Positions 1 through 6,811 of a stretch of 8,133 nt of DNA are shown piece by piece (the stretch's first letter is position 1; each line of letters starts with the position of its first letter). The notes beneath the pieces were generated by a model. It had not been told where the DNA came from, made no database searches, and was given only the letters and a program-made list of their open reading frames with translations. Source of the DNA: Treponema sp. GTDB taxonomy: Bacteria > Spirochaetota > Spirochaetia > Treponematales > Breznakiellaceae. The stretch lies in NCBI GenBank assembly GCA_031264395.1, contig JAISEB010000179.1, positions 1 to 8,133 of the forward strand, given 5' to 3'. The translations under genes and the position numbers were made by a program.

Positions 1-803
1 TTTCGAAAATACGGCGCGCCCAGGGACGCATGGGAATTTATTATGTTGAAGGAGGGGCCAACCAGCTCCCCGCCAAGGTGCTTTATGACCGTTCGTATTC
101 CGCGGCCGCGCTCGCGAAAAAAGGGGACATCGACTGGAACGCCGCGTTCGAAGGCGTTGACTGGTTCCACATCACGGGCATAACTCCCGCAATCAGCGGG
201 AGCGCCGCGGAATTGTCGCTGGAATCCGTCAGAATTGCCAGGGAGAAGGGGCTTACCGTCTCCTGCGATCTTAACTACCGCAAAAATCTCTGGAAATACG
301 GAACGACGGCCCCTGATATTATGCGGAAACTTGCGGAACATGTTGATATAGCGATAGCGAACGAGGAAGACATACAAAAATCCCTTGGAATAGAGGCGGA
401 TGTTGATGTTGGTTCGGGGAATCTTGACAGGGACAGGTACCGTGAACTTGGGGACAGGGTGCTTAAGGCGTACCCCGGCATGCAGTTAATAGCAATTACC
501 CTGCGCGAATCACATTCCGCCGACAGCAACGGCTGGGCGGGCTGCCTTAATGACAGGGACAATTTCTTCCTGTCGAGGCGTTATCTTATACAGGATATTG
601 TGGATCGCATAGGCGGAGGCGACGCCTTTTCGGGAGGTCTTATCTATGGCCTTTCGGCGCTGGGCGACAGGCAGAGGGCGCTGGAATTTGCCGTTGCCGC
701 AGGCGCGCTCAAACATTCGATTCCGGGAGACTACAACCGCGTAGGAAAGGACGACGTGTACAGGCTCATGGAAGGCGGCGGCGCGGGAAGGGTTGAGCGT
801 TAG
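1..803 (+). CDS. kdgK: PfkB-family sugar kinase, probably 2-keto-3-deoxygluconate kinase (5' end missing)
   Basis: The reading frame is open from base 3 to the TAG at 801-803, so the start lies outside the window; roughly 80 N-terminal residues of a typical ~340-residue enzyme are missing. Numbering from the Met at base 30, residues 79-88 (CDLNYRKNLW) and the NEED at 111-114 match the KDG-kinase branch of the ribokinase/PfkB family. Residues 195-200 (GGGDAF) are the PfkB C-terminal signature, and Asp198 is the expected catalytic base. The stretch just before the Met (RRAQGR) and after it (MGIYYVEGGANQ) reads as continuous family sequence, so this Met is internal. The known reaction is ATP-dependent phosphorylation of 2-keto-3-deoxygluconate to KDPG in uronate or pectin breakdown, in the cytoplasm. 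The exact sugar is inferred; another PfkB substrate is possible. The gene converges on the DUF368 gene and shares no operon with anything visible here. Confidence 0.85.
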   Translation, partial: SKIRRAQGRMGIYYVEGGANQLPAKVLYDRSYSAAALAKKGDIDWNAAFEGVDWFHITGITPAISGSAAELSLESVRIAREKGLTVSCDLNYRKNLWKYGTTAPDIMRKLAEHVDIAIANEEDIQKSLGIEADVDVGSGNLDRDRYRELGDRVLKAYPGMQLIAITLRESHSADSNGWAGCLNDRDNFFLSRRYLIQDIVDRIGGGDAFSGGLIYGLSALGDRQRALEFAVAAGALKHSIPGDYNRVGKDDVYRLMEGGGAGRVER

Positions 804-830
804 CGCGGCCGGCCGGAAGGCGCCTTTGTT

Positions 831-868
831 CCCGGTCCCTTATTGGAGTTGTTCAATAACCAACCGGG
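831..868. terminator. Interrupted dyad between convergent genes, possible bidirectional terminator
   Basis: CCGGT-type arms flank an inner stem: CCCGGT (831-836) pairs with ACCGGG (863-868), and TTATTG (840-845) pairs with CAATAA (854-859) around an 8-nt loop. A 3x3 internal loop separates the two stems. It lies between the stops of two convergent genes, the expected place for a shared terminator. Neither side has a clear run of T, so it is not a classic intrinsic terminator and may simply be a stable 3' hairpin. Confidence 0.35.
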
Positions 869-912
869 TTACTAAACATGTCCATTGTCTGTGAGCGGGA
901 AATCGCGGCGTT

Positions 913-1752
913 TTAGCCGGCCGTTTTGTACGTATCTTCCAATCTGCACATCCACCATCCCAATACGCAGCCTGAAATAAATGTCAGTATGCATACAATT
1001 ACGGCAATGCCCGCGTAGTTGAACGGAACTTCCGACCATGGCGTTCCGGGTATTATCATGATGCTGGAGGCTAAAACAATTCCAAAAATACAGTGAAAAA
1101 TGCCGGTATATATTTTTGAAAACAGATAGTCTGCTATTTTTGAAAACAGGAAAAGACATGCCGCTCCGCCGGCCATTATCGGCAGCAAAACGGAAACATC
1201 AAATGTTTTGAAGGCTTCAACCATGGGTCTGTACAGGCCCAGGTACACCAGAAAATTCGACGGGCTCATTCCCGGTATTAAAATGCCAAACGCTATCAGA
1301 ACTCCGGCCAGGCACCATGTTCCGGTATTCCGCGGGAGATTCGATCCAAAATATTTTTCGGCCAGAAATAAAAATGAAAAAGCAACCGCAAACGAAATGA
1401 TTGTTATTATGACATGTTTTCTGGCCCGTTTTATTTTACCGGCGTCTTTCCATAATTTTGGCAATGTTCCTGTTATACAGCCAATGAACCCCCACAATAC
1501 CTGGGCTTCATAATTTTCCATGAAGAAACCCAATGGATGCGATAACAAAAACATGCCAAAGAGCGCCCCAAGCCCTACGGGTATAAAAAAGACAATGTTT
1601 TTTATAAAATCATGCGTTATATGCGCGATAAATCCGATTATTCTTTCGTATAATCCGAATATTGCGGCCAGGGCTCCCCCCGAAACTCCGGGCAATATAA
1701 ATCCGGTTCCAATGAGCGCGCCTTTTAGAAAACGGATAATCCAGTTAATCAT
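913..1752 (-). CDS. DUF368 (PopT-type) polytopic membrane protein, putative polyprenyl-phosphate transporter
   Basis: This 279-residue protein has the usual size for DUF368 and consists almost wholly of hydrophobic segments (about 52-72, 83-98, 113-131, 146-173, 186-204, 216-235, 245-268). Two related re-entrant motifs are visible, one in each half: residues 18-37 (FILPGVSGG...LYER) and 157-175 (ILIPGMSPS...LYRP). This inverted-repeat arrangement is typical of the family. Family members (PopT) are reported to return undecaprenyl phosphate across the cytoplasmic membrane for reuse in wall and polymer synthesis; the same job here is inferred. The ATG is preceded by GGAGGA (1757-1762 on the plus strand) at 4 nt, a strong site. 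It is the last gene of the leftward group, 50 nt after its neighbour. Its base composition is clearly AT-rich: sampled 60-nt rows give 17, 22 and 27 G+C, against 41 in a row of the transglycosylase gene. Confidence 0.85.
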   Translation of the reverse strand: MINWIIRFLKGALIGTGFILPGVSGGALAAIFGLYERIIGFIAHITHDFIKNIVFFIPVGLGALFGMFLLSHPLGFFMENYEAQVLWGFIGCITGTLPKLWKDAGKIKRARKHVIITIISFAVAFSFLFLAEKYFGSNLPRNTGTWCLAGVLIAFGILIPGMSPSNFLVYLGLYRPMVEAFKTFDVSVLLPIMAGGAACLFLFSKIADYLFSKIYTGIFHCIFGIVLASSIMIIPGTPWSEVPFNYAGIAVIVCILTFISGCVLGWWMCRLEDTYKTAG

Positions 1753-1784
1753 CTTTTCCTCCGGATGTTTTGTGCGGAAACTTC

Positions 1785-1803
1785 TAAAACCCGGCCGGGT
1801 CTT
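1785..1803 (-). terminator. Small palindromic hairpin after the hypothetical gene, weak terminator candidate
   Basis: The perfect palindrome ACCCGGCCGGGT (1789-1800) starts a few bases after the TAA of the small minus-strand gene. On the minus strand it is followed by TTTTAG. Folded with a GGCC loop it gives four G/C-rich pairs, extendable by A-T pairs across one bulged G. That is short for an intrinsic terminator, so at most it would attenuate transcription into the DUF368 gene, which has its own strong ribosome binding site. Confidence 0.25.
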
Positions 1804-2195
1804 TAGAGGCTCCCTTGTTTCAAAAGTTTGCCCCGGGACAACAGTTCCTGCATAAGGGCGCTAAGGGTGTCTATGTTGATTTCGGAGGAAACTTCAGAAA
1901 TGGTTTCCCGTATGTCTTCCCAATCGCACTCTTCAAGTCTCATGGTCTTGTCGTCAAATTCGCCAAGAAAGAAAGCGGCAACGGCGCCGGGCGCGAAAGA
2001 CGGGCCGCCGTTTGAAACCGCGCGGCCGGCGGTTTTTCTGAAAAGTTTGCCCGCCTGGCCTGTGCCTATGACAGGCCCGACGAGGGCGGTAAATTCCCGT
2101 TCGAGGTTCCTGATGTTTTCTCCCGATTTTGTCATCCCGTCAATCAGTGAAAAAAAGTGTCCGATGGAAGAAGAAGAGGAAGAAGGGGGACGCAA
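1803..2195 (-). CDS. Small hypothetical protein, TTG start, coupled to the TPR gene
   Basis: I do not recognise this 130-residue protein. It opens with a short serine-rich stretch (residues 5-10) and then reads as a soluble, mixed-charge, probably alpha-helical protein with no signal peptide or membrane segment. There is a Gly/Ala-rich middle (about 40-77), an acidic segment (about 78-106) and a basic, leucine-rich C-terminus. The chosen start is the TTG at 2193-2195: it lies 5 nt after the TAG of the TPR gene, and AGGAAAAGG inside the last TPR codons (2204-2212) sits 8 nt upstream. The first in-frame ATG, at residue 21, lacks a comparable site. Tight spacing implies co-translation with the TPR protein and perhaps a shared role. 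The start is the least certain part; the frame itself is supported by its length, operon position and clean fit. Confidence 0.6.
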   Translation of the reverse strand: MRPPSSSSSSIGHFFSLIDGMTKSGENIRNLEREFTALVGPVIGTGQAGKLFRKTAGRAVSNGGPSFAPGAVAAFFLGEFDDKTMRLEECDWEDIRETISEVSSEINIDTLSALMQELLSRGKLLKQGSL

Positions 2196-2200
2196 CCGCG

Positions 2201-3568
2201 CTACCTTTTCCTCTGCTGTACGGTAGCCGACGCCGCCGCGCGCGCGTCAACGGTGTTCAGCATGGCCGTCAATCTTTCTTTTTCAATCAAATCGATAACA
2301 CGGGCTTCGGTGTAGCGCTTTGCTTCTTCGGTGTAGTTTCCAATGGTAACGCAGATACCTTTGTCGGCCTTTACTTCCTTGAGGTGTGAATGAAAATCCC
2401 GCAGTATAAGTTCGCCGACAGACCCCTGGCTTCTGATGAACCTGAACATGGTTACATTGGACCATTTGGAAGTATCCACTTCGGTAAGAATATCCGCCCA
2501 GCCGCCCTTGTCAACGGTAATGCTGGTTATTTTAACCTTTGCCTTGGCGAAATAACTCATGACGATCTTCCTGCAAAGGGCGATAAAATCCGCCGAAGGG
2601 GCCATAAGATAAATTTGAAGGTTTTTGTTTGCGTTGAGTTCCTGATACTTGCCGATGAGGATGTTGACATCCTTGTAGGACGGGTTGTCCGCCTGAATAA
2701 GACGGAGAAGGCCGAGCGCCCCCGATATGTTGTTTTTCTTCAGATAGGCCTGGGCCAGCCGGTAACGAAGTTCGGTAAGGATATCGGGCTTGATGGTTTG
2801 GTGCTTGAGTCCTATTTCAAAATCACCGATTGCCGCGTCCTCCTGGTGCAATTCCATGTTGATGGTTCCGGTGACAAGGCAGGCGTTCGGCCCCATGACA
2901 GGATCGGCCCGCAGATGGTTGAAGAGCCGCAGCGCCTGATCGGACTGATTTGCCTCGTAGTAACATTCGGCCAGAGTGTAAAGCGATTCCTTGTCGTCAG
3001 GCGCCAGATCAATGGCCTTGCGGATAAAGGTCATTGCCTCCTTGGGCTTTTTGACGCGGAAGAAGGCGTGGCCCAGATCGCGGAGAACCGGCGCGCTGTC
3101 CGGGTCCTGCCGGCGGGCCTGTTGAAGCAGCTGTATGGCCTTTTCATAGTTTTTTTTCTGAAATTCGAGATGGCCGAGGTTGTAGTTTACCTCGAAATTA
3201 TCCTGACGAAGGGCCCTTGCCGCGGCGAAACCCTTGTAGGCCGCGTCGGCAAGATTCAGTTTAAGGGCTGAAAGGGCGTAACGGAGATTCGCCTCAAATT
3301 CGTCAACTACTCCGGTAAGTTCCGAAAGGACTTCGTATGCCTTGAAGGCCCGTTCCCATTCCCCATCCTGAAAATAGATATTGCCCAGTACATTCAGGGC
3401 CTCCGGGTCCCGGGGATTCTGGGCCAGACGCTTGTTCGCGTCTTTTATCATGGCTTCACGGCCTTTTGTCCGCTTTATGCCGGAAGCGCCCCCCGAACGG
3501 CCCTTGATTATCATAAAGAGAAATACGGCGAGAATAAGCGCGACCACCGCTGCCAAAATAGGAATCAT
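2201..3568 (-). CDS. Membrane-anchored TPR protein with an Mrr-nuclease-like C-terminal domain
   Basis: The 455-residue protein begins with one membrane segment (residues 3-21) followed by IKGR, so the bulk is most likely cytoplasmic. Residues about 40-310 form a run of TPR-type helical hairpins, with recognisable repeats near 54-87, 124-157, 158-191, 192-222 and 264-296 (for example the NLGHLEFQKKNYEKAIQLL unit). TPRs bind partner proteins. Residues about 316-440 resemble the Mrr_cat restriction-endonuclease fold: GGWADIL at 355-361 supplies the usual Asp (359), and ADKGICVTIGNYTEEAKRYT (401-420) matches the core strand and helix. The QxK position reads RFI (376-378), so the catalytic Lys appears replaced by Ile. 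I infer a non-catalytic binding domain. The ATG at 3568 is preceded by AGAGGAAGG at an unusually long 14 nt; the frame has a TAG just upstream, so no earlier start exists. It leads the leftward gene group. Confidence 0.8.
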   Translation of the reverse strand: MIPILAAVVALILAVFLFMIIKGRSGGASGIKRTKGREAMIKDANKRLAQNPRDPEALNVLGNIYFQDGEWERAFKAYEVLSELTGVVDEFEANLRYALSALKLNLADAAYKGFAAARALRQDNFEVNYNLGHLEFQKKNYEKAIQLLQQARRQDPDSAPVLRDLGHAFFRVKKPKEAMTFIRKAIDLAPDDKESLYTLAECYYEANQSDQALRLFNHLRADPVMGPNACLVTGTINMELHQEDAAIGDFEIGLKHQTIKPDILTELRYRLAQAYLKKNNISGALGLLRLIQADNPSYKDVNILIGKYQELNANKNLQIYLMAPSADFIALCRKIVMSYFAKAKVKITSITVDKGGWADILTEVDTSKWSNVTMFRFIRSQGSVGELILRDFHSHLKEVKADKGICVTIGNYTEEAKRYTEARVIDLIEKERLTAMLNTVDARAAASATVQQRKR

Positions 3569-3665
3569 ACGTTGATTATCGGCCTTCCTCTATTTATCTT
3601 CAATATATTTCCTTTTTATGCCGATATGTAATTGAAGTATTCCGGGATGCGCCGGGGAAATAACC

Positions 3666-3694
3666 TTGACAAAAAAAGGGGTCCCGGCTAAATT
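3666..3694 (+). promoter_or_regulatory. Sigma70-type promoter for the DnaK-like/LysM gene
   Basis: A perfect TTGACA (3666-3671) is followed after exactly 17 nt by TAAATT (3689-3694), a 4-of-6 match to TATAAT. The predicted transcript start near 3700 would leave a leader of only about 13 nt, starting at or within the ribosome binding site AAAGGAG (3699-3705), which is 8 nt from the ATG. The short leader is the weak point of this call. Confidence 0.45.
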
Positions 3695-3713
3695 TTAGAA
3701 AGGAGTTTGACCA

Positions 3714-4652
3714 ATGGCGGGAACTATTGGCATAAAAATCGCAAACGGAGGGTTCTATTCGATTATCGAAGAGAATTCCGCGGTTAAAAAACGGCTCATT
3801 CTTACTACCGTTCATGACAACCAGCGCAGCGTACAGATCGATCTTTATAAAAGTTTTGCGAAAACGATGGCCGACGCCCTGTACATAGGGAGCCTCGTGG
3901 TGGAAAAGATCAAGCCCAAGCCAAAGGGCGAACCTTCCATTGAGATGATCATTACATCTACTCCGGAAGGGGAAATTACCGCCGACGCCATAGATCTTGA
4001 TACCGGTTCGGACGGGGAACATCATTACCTGAATGTTTCCCTTAAATCCCTCGACGAGGACACCAGAGACGTCGAAATTCCCGATTTTGAGCTGGAACAG
4101 CAGGAGGGGCCTCCGGCAAGCCTTTATTCCCGCACCGTCAAGGTGGAAAAGAAGGCGGGGGGCTTTCCCTGGTTCATCCTTGTCATTATCGGGCTCTTGA
4201 TTATTGCGGGCCTCCTTGCCTTGTGGTTCTTCTTCCTCAGGAACAGGGCGGACGCCTCCTTCCCGTCAAGCCGCCAGGCGGCGGAATCCCAGGCGGAGTC
4301 TTCGCAGGTTACGGAAGCCAAACCGGCCGCGGCGGAGCCTTCACAGGTTACGGAGGCCAAACCGGCCGCGCCGCCTCCGGTGATTGAGGCCCCGGCGGCC
4401 CCGGTCCCGGTACGGACGGGGACCGCGCGCCGTGACCGCCCGCCCGCCCCGGTGTCTTCCTACAGGGTGCCGGCAACCATTCCCAGAGAAGGGGCCGTCT
4501 ACCGGCTCCGCTGGGGCGATACGCTGTGGGACATTTCGGAGGCTTTTTACCGCGATCCCTGGCTGTATCCCCGTATCGCGCGGTTCAACAATATCAGGAA
4601 CCCGGATCTTATTATTTCGGGAACTACCATCCGTATTCCGCCGAAAAATTAA
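3714..4652 (+). CDS. Bitopic membrane protein: DnaK substrate-binding-like domain, TM helix, LysM domain
   Basis: This 312-residue protein has three parts. Residues about 4-110 align by eye with the beta-sandwich substrate-binding domain of Hsp70/DnaK: GIKIANGGFYSII (6-18) with the family's LGIETLGGVF start, TTVHDNQRSVQI (31-42) with TTAADNQTSVEI, and IKPKPKGEPSIE (66-77) with IPPAPRGVPQIE. The ATPase domain and the helical lid are absent. Residues 152-175 are a single membrane helix with no signal peptide, so the N-terminus should be cytoplasmic and the C-terminus periplasmic. After an Ala/Pro/Glu-rich spacer (180-258), residues 261-309 form a LysM domain (GDTLWDIS at 268-275, IRIP at 306-309), which binds peptidoglycan. 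The start ATG has AAAGGAG 8 nt upstream. The stop TAA overlaps the proposed start of the transglycosylase gene. The topology suggests a link between a cytoplasmic ligand and the wall; the ligand is unknown. Confidence 0.85.
   Translation: MAGTIGIKIANGGFYSIIEENSAVKKRLILTTVHDNQRSVQIDLYKSFAKTMADALYIGSLVVEKIKPKPKGEPSIEMIITSTPEGEITADAIDLDTGSDGEHHYLNVSLKSLDEDTRDVEIPDFELEQQEGPPASLYSRTVKVEKKAGGFPWFILVIIGLLIIAGLLALWFFFLRNRADASFPSSRQAAESQAESSQVTEAKPAAAEPSQVTEAKPAAPPPVIEAPAAPVPVRTGTARRDRPPAPVSSYRVPATIPREGAVYRLRWGDTLWDISEAFYRDPWLYPRIARFNNIRNPDLIISGTTIRIPPKN
4293..4370 (+). repeat. Two tandem 39-bp units in the periplasmic spacer of the LysM protein
   Basis: Units 4293-4331 and 4332-4370 match at 36 of 39 bases. 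Each encodes 13 residues containing SQVTEAKPAA. Two of the three differences are silent. The repeat lies between the membrane helix and the LysM domain, where it would change only spacer length. Confidence 0.9.
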
Positions 4653-6765
4653 AACGCGGGTCTGTGTTTTTCTTCTTTCTTTTCTCGCCGGATTCGGCTC
4701 CTGCGGAGCCGGACGGCAGGCTTCCCTTTCATTTTACGAAGGCGTCAGGGAAGACGAGGCGCCCGCGGCCTGTTTTGAGCGGGCGTTGGGAAGCCCCAAT
4801 CCCTTTATCCGCTCCGCGGCGGCCCTTGAGCTTATTTCCCCGGTACTGGAAAAAGATTTCCCTGCCGCCAGGATAATACGGCGCCGTCCGGCGCGCTCGT
4901 CCGGCTTTTCCGCCCAGGAACTTACGCTGAGGGCGGCGGCTTTCTACATATCCGCCGAATCGCGGGAGACCGGGCGGCCCGCCGTTTACGCCGAAACGGA
5001 ACGGCTTTGCGCCGCCTCTGCCCGTCTGCCTGATTTTCCTGAGGGGGATGCCGGGGTATCCGGGTGGAATGAAGCTCTGTCCCTCATGGCGGGTTTGCGG
5101 CAGCACGAAAAACCGCCCCCGCCCGCCCTGTGGTCCGGGGCTTTTTCTTTTGTAACGGGGGCTTCTTCCCCCGCCGCCGTCCGCTGGTTCCTCAAAGAGG
5201 CGGACACTCTTCCTTTTTCCCTTTTCAGCGAAGCCGAAAAAGCCGCCGTCAGCGGTCATGAGGCGGCCGCCCGCTTTTCTTTTGCTGAAGGGCTGGAATT
5301 TTTCCGCACTGTTATTGGGGAGGCCGGGGATCTTTTCTTTCGGTATCCGGATCTGATTAACGATCTGGGCCGGTGTTTTCAGTTTGCCTCGGCCGGTGAA
5401 GGGATGGATCTTTTTCTGGAATGGGAAGGTTCCGCCGGGGCGGGCGGGGCGGATACGGCCGCCATACGGTACCGGCTGCTTTTTTTTGCCGCGAGAATGG
5501 CCCGTCAGCAGGGGCTCACCGAAACGGGGACAGAGCTTTTTAACCGGGCGCTTGTTTTTGCCCCGGATTCCCTCCAGAAAGACGCCTCTATGTGGTACAT
5601 CCTTGATATGATACTGTCCGGCGAAAAAAACGCGGGAGAAGCCGCGGCGGCGGCAAAGAACATGATCCCCGCCTTTGGCGACGACGCCTATTTTTCCGAC
5701 ATACTGGATCGCCTTGCCCGGCTGCTTACGGCGCGGCGGCTTTGGCGGGATCTGGCCGAAATATACGCTCTTATGGAAAAGCGCCCCCGTTCGCCCTCCG
5801 CCGCGCAGTACGCCTGGATTCTGGGGCGGGCGGCGGAAGAAGGTTACCTTACGAATGAAAGCGCCGGAGCCGCGGAGGCCGGGACCACGGGGGACAGAGC
5901 TTTACCGTATTTTCGCGGCGCTTACGAACGGGCCGGCGCGGGCGGGGATGCCCTCTATTACCGCATGAAGAGCGCCGCCGTTCTGGGGGAGCCTTTTCTG
6001 AATCCCGGCGGGGCGGAGGCGGAACATTGGCTTCACCCTGAACTCATGGAATTTCTTTTGGGTTTTTTTGAGAACGGCGCGGGAGAAAAGGCCCTTCCGT
6101 ATATACGGGAAAAAACGGAGGTTCTTGCGGCGGCGGAACTGCGGGCCTTGGCCCGGGCCATGCACGAAGACGGGTTGTATGCCGGGGCGATACGGCTTGT
6201 TTCGGCGTATATGAACCGGGATGATTATGAACTTGTTCGTGAGGATCTGGAACTGGCCTATCCCCGGCCCTGGCGGTCCTGGGTCGAGGAAAAGGCGGAG
6301 GAAACCGGCTTTGCGCCGGAACTGCTTTTTGGCCTTATACGAACCGAAAGCGCCTTCCAGCCCGGCATTGTTTCCAGAGCCGGAGCGGCGGGCCTTACCC
6401 AGTTGATGGCCGCCACGGCAAAGGAAGCCGCCGGAAGGCTGAAACGGCAGGGGGGCCCCGACTACGCCGGAACGGGTGAACCGGATCTGCTTGATCCCGA
6501 AGTTAATATACATCTTGGGGCCGTCTATCTTCAGTATCTTGCCGGTCGTCTGGAAGATCCCCTCTTTGCCCTTATTGCCTACAACGGAGGACTTTCGCGG
6601 TTCCGCCGCTGGCGGGATCTGGAGCCGGATCTGCCCGGGGATCTTTTTCTTGAAACCGTGGAATACGCGGAAACAAGGGCGTATGCCCGCAGGGTTCTTT
6701 CCGCCGCCGCCGTTTATGGGTTGCTTTACGGCCGGGAAGGAAAATCCCCGGCGGGAAGTCCTTGA
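4648..6765 (+). CDS. Lytic transglycosylase lipoprotein (SLT/GH23 type) with a helical N-terminal region
   Basis: The mature protein is a peptidoglycan lytic transglycosylase, cleaving the MurNAc-GlcNAc bond. Residues about 538-690 carry the SLT motifs: RTESAF with the expected catalytic Glu567, SRAGAAGLTQLM (576-587), AYNGG (644-648) and ETRAYARRVL (675-684). The preceding ~500 residues are Ala-rich and helical, with pieces like TPR-type repeats, as in the superhelical part of Slt70-type enzymes. The frame has no ATG, GTG or TTG at a sensible place. I chose ATT at 4648-4650, which gives MKTRVCVFLLSFLAGFGSC, a lipoprotein signal peptide ending in Cys19, and overlaps the previous TAA as ATTAA. 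No Shine-Dalgarno sequence is visible, so coupled translation is inferred. The in-frame ATG at 4384 would read the LysM gene in the wrong frame and bury the signal peptide. About 705 residues, probably facing the periplasm. Confidence 0.85.
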   Translation: MKTRVCVFLLSFLAGFGSCGAGRQASLSFYEGVREDEAPAACFERALGSPNPFIRSAAALELISPVLEKDFPAARIIRRRPARSSGFSAQELTLRAAAFYISAESRETGRPAVYAETERLCAASARLPDFPEGDAGVSGWNEALSLMAGLRQHEKPPPPALWSGAFSFVTGASSPAAVRWFLKEADTLPFSLFSEAEKAAVSGHEAAARFSFAEGLEFFRTVIGEAGDLFFRYPDLINDLGRCFQFASAGEGMDLFLEWEGSAGAGGADTAAIRYRLLFFAARMARQQGLTETGTELFNRALVFAPDSLQKDASMWYILDMILSGEKNAGEAAAAAKNMIPAFGDDAYFSDILDRLARLLTARRLWRDLAEIYALMEKRPRSPSAAQYAWILGRAAEEGYLTNESAGAAEAGTTGDRALPYFRGAYERAGAGGDALYYRMKSAAVLGEPFLNPGGAEAEHWLHPELMEFLLGFFENGAGEKALPYIREKTEVLAAAELRALARAMHEDGLYAGAIRLVSAYMNRDDYELVREDLELAYPRPWRSWVEEKAEETGFAPELLFGLIRTESAFQPGIVSRAGAAGLTQLMAATAKEAAGRLKRQGGPDYAGTGEPDLLDPEVNIHLGAVYLQYLAGRLEDPLFALIAYNGGLSRFRRWRDLEPDLPGDLFLETVEYAETRAYARRVLSAAAVYGLLYGREGKSPAGSP

Positions 6766-6811
6766 AGCTCCCCCTTTTTTTACCGATATATACATGAAGG
6801 GGTTGTGAAAA

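Noticed and set aside
804..830. GGCCGGCC and AAGGCGCCTT palindromes just after the kinase stop
   Set aside because: They are loop-less palindromes in GC-rich sequence and would not form stable hairpins; no sign of an attachment site or insertion was seen.
1828..2226. Plus-strand frame (132 codons) opposite the small hypothetical gene
   Set aside because: Its product is Ser/Pro-rich with no upstream ribosome binding site, and the opposite frame is coupled to the TPR gene. The minus call is favoured, though not proven.
2390..3271. Plus-strand open frame (293 codons) opposite the TPR gene
   Set aside because: It is the antisense shadow of the TPR array; the minus frame has TPR periodicity, a membrane anchor and a proper start.
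4384..4647. Extension of the transglycosylase to the ATG at 4384 (793 residues)
   Set aside because: The extra 88 residues read the LysM gene's Pro/Ala-rich spacer and LysM domain out of frame and would bury a good lipoprotein signal peptide.
5902..6795. Long minus-strand open frame (297 codons) opposite the transglycosylase
   Set aside because: It lies antisense to the SLT catalytic domain, whose motifs are unmistakable. Its product is rich in Arg, Gly and Pro with no recognisable domain, as expected for an antisense frame in GC-rich DNA.
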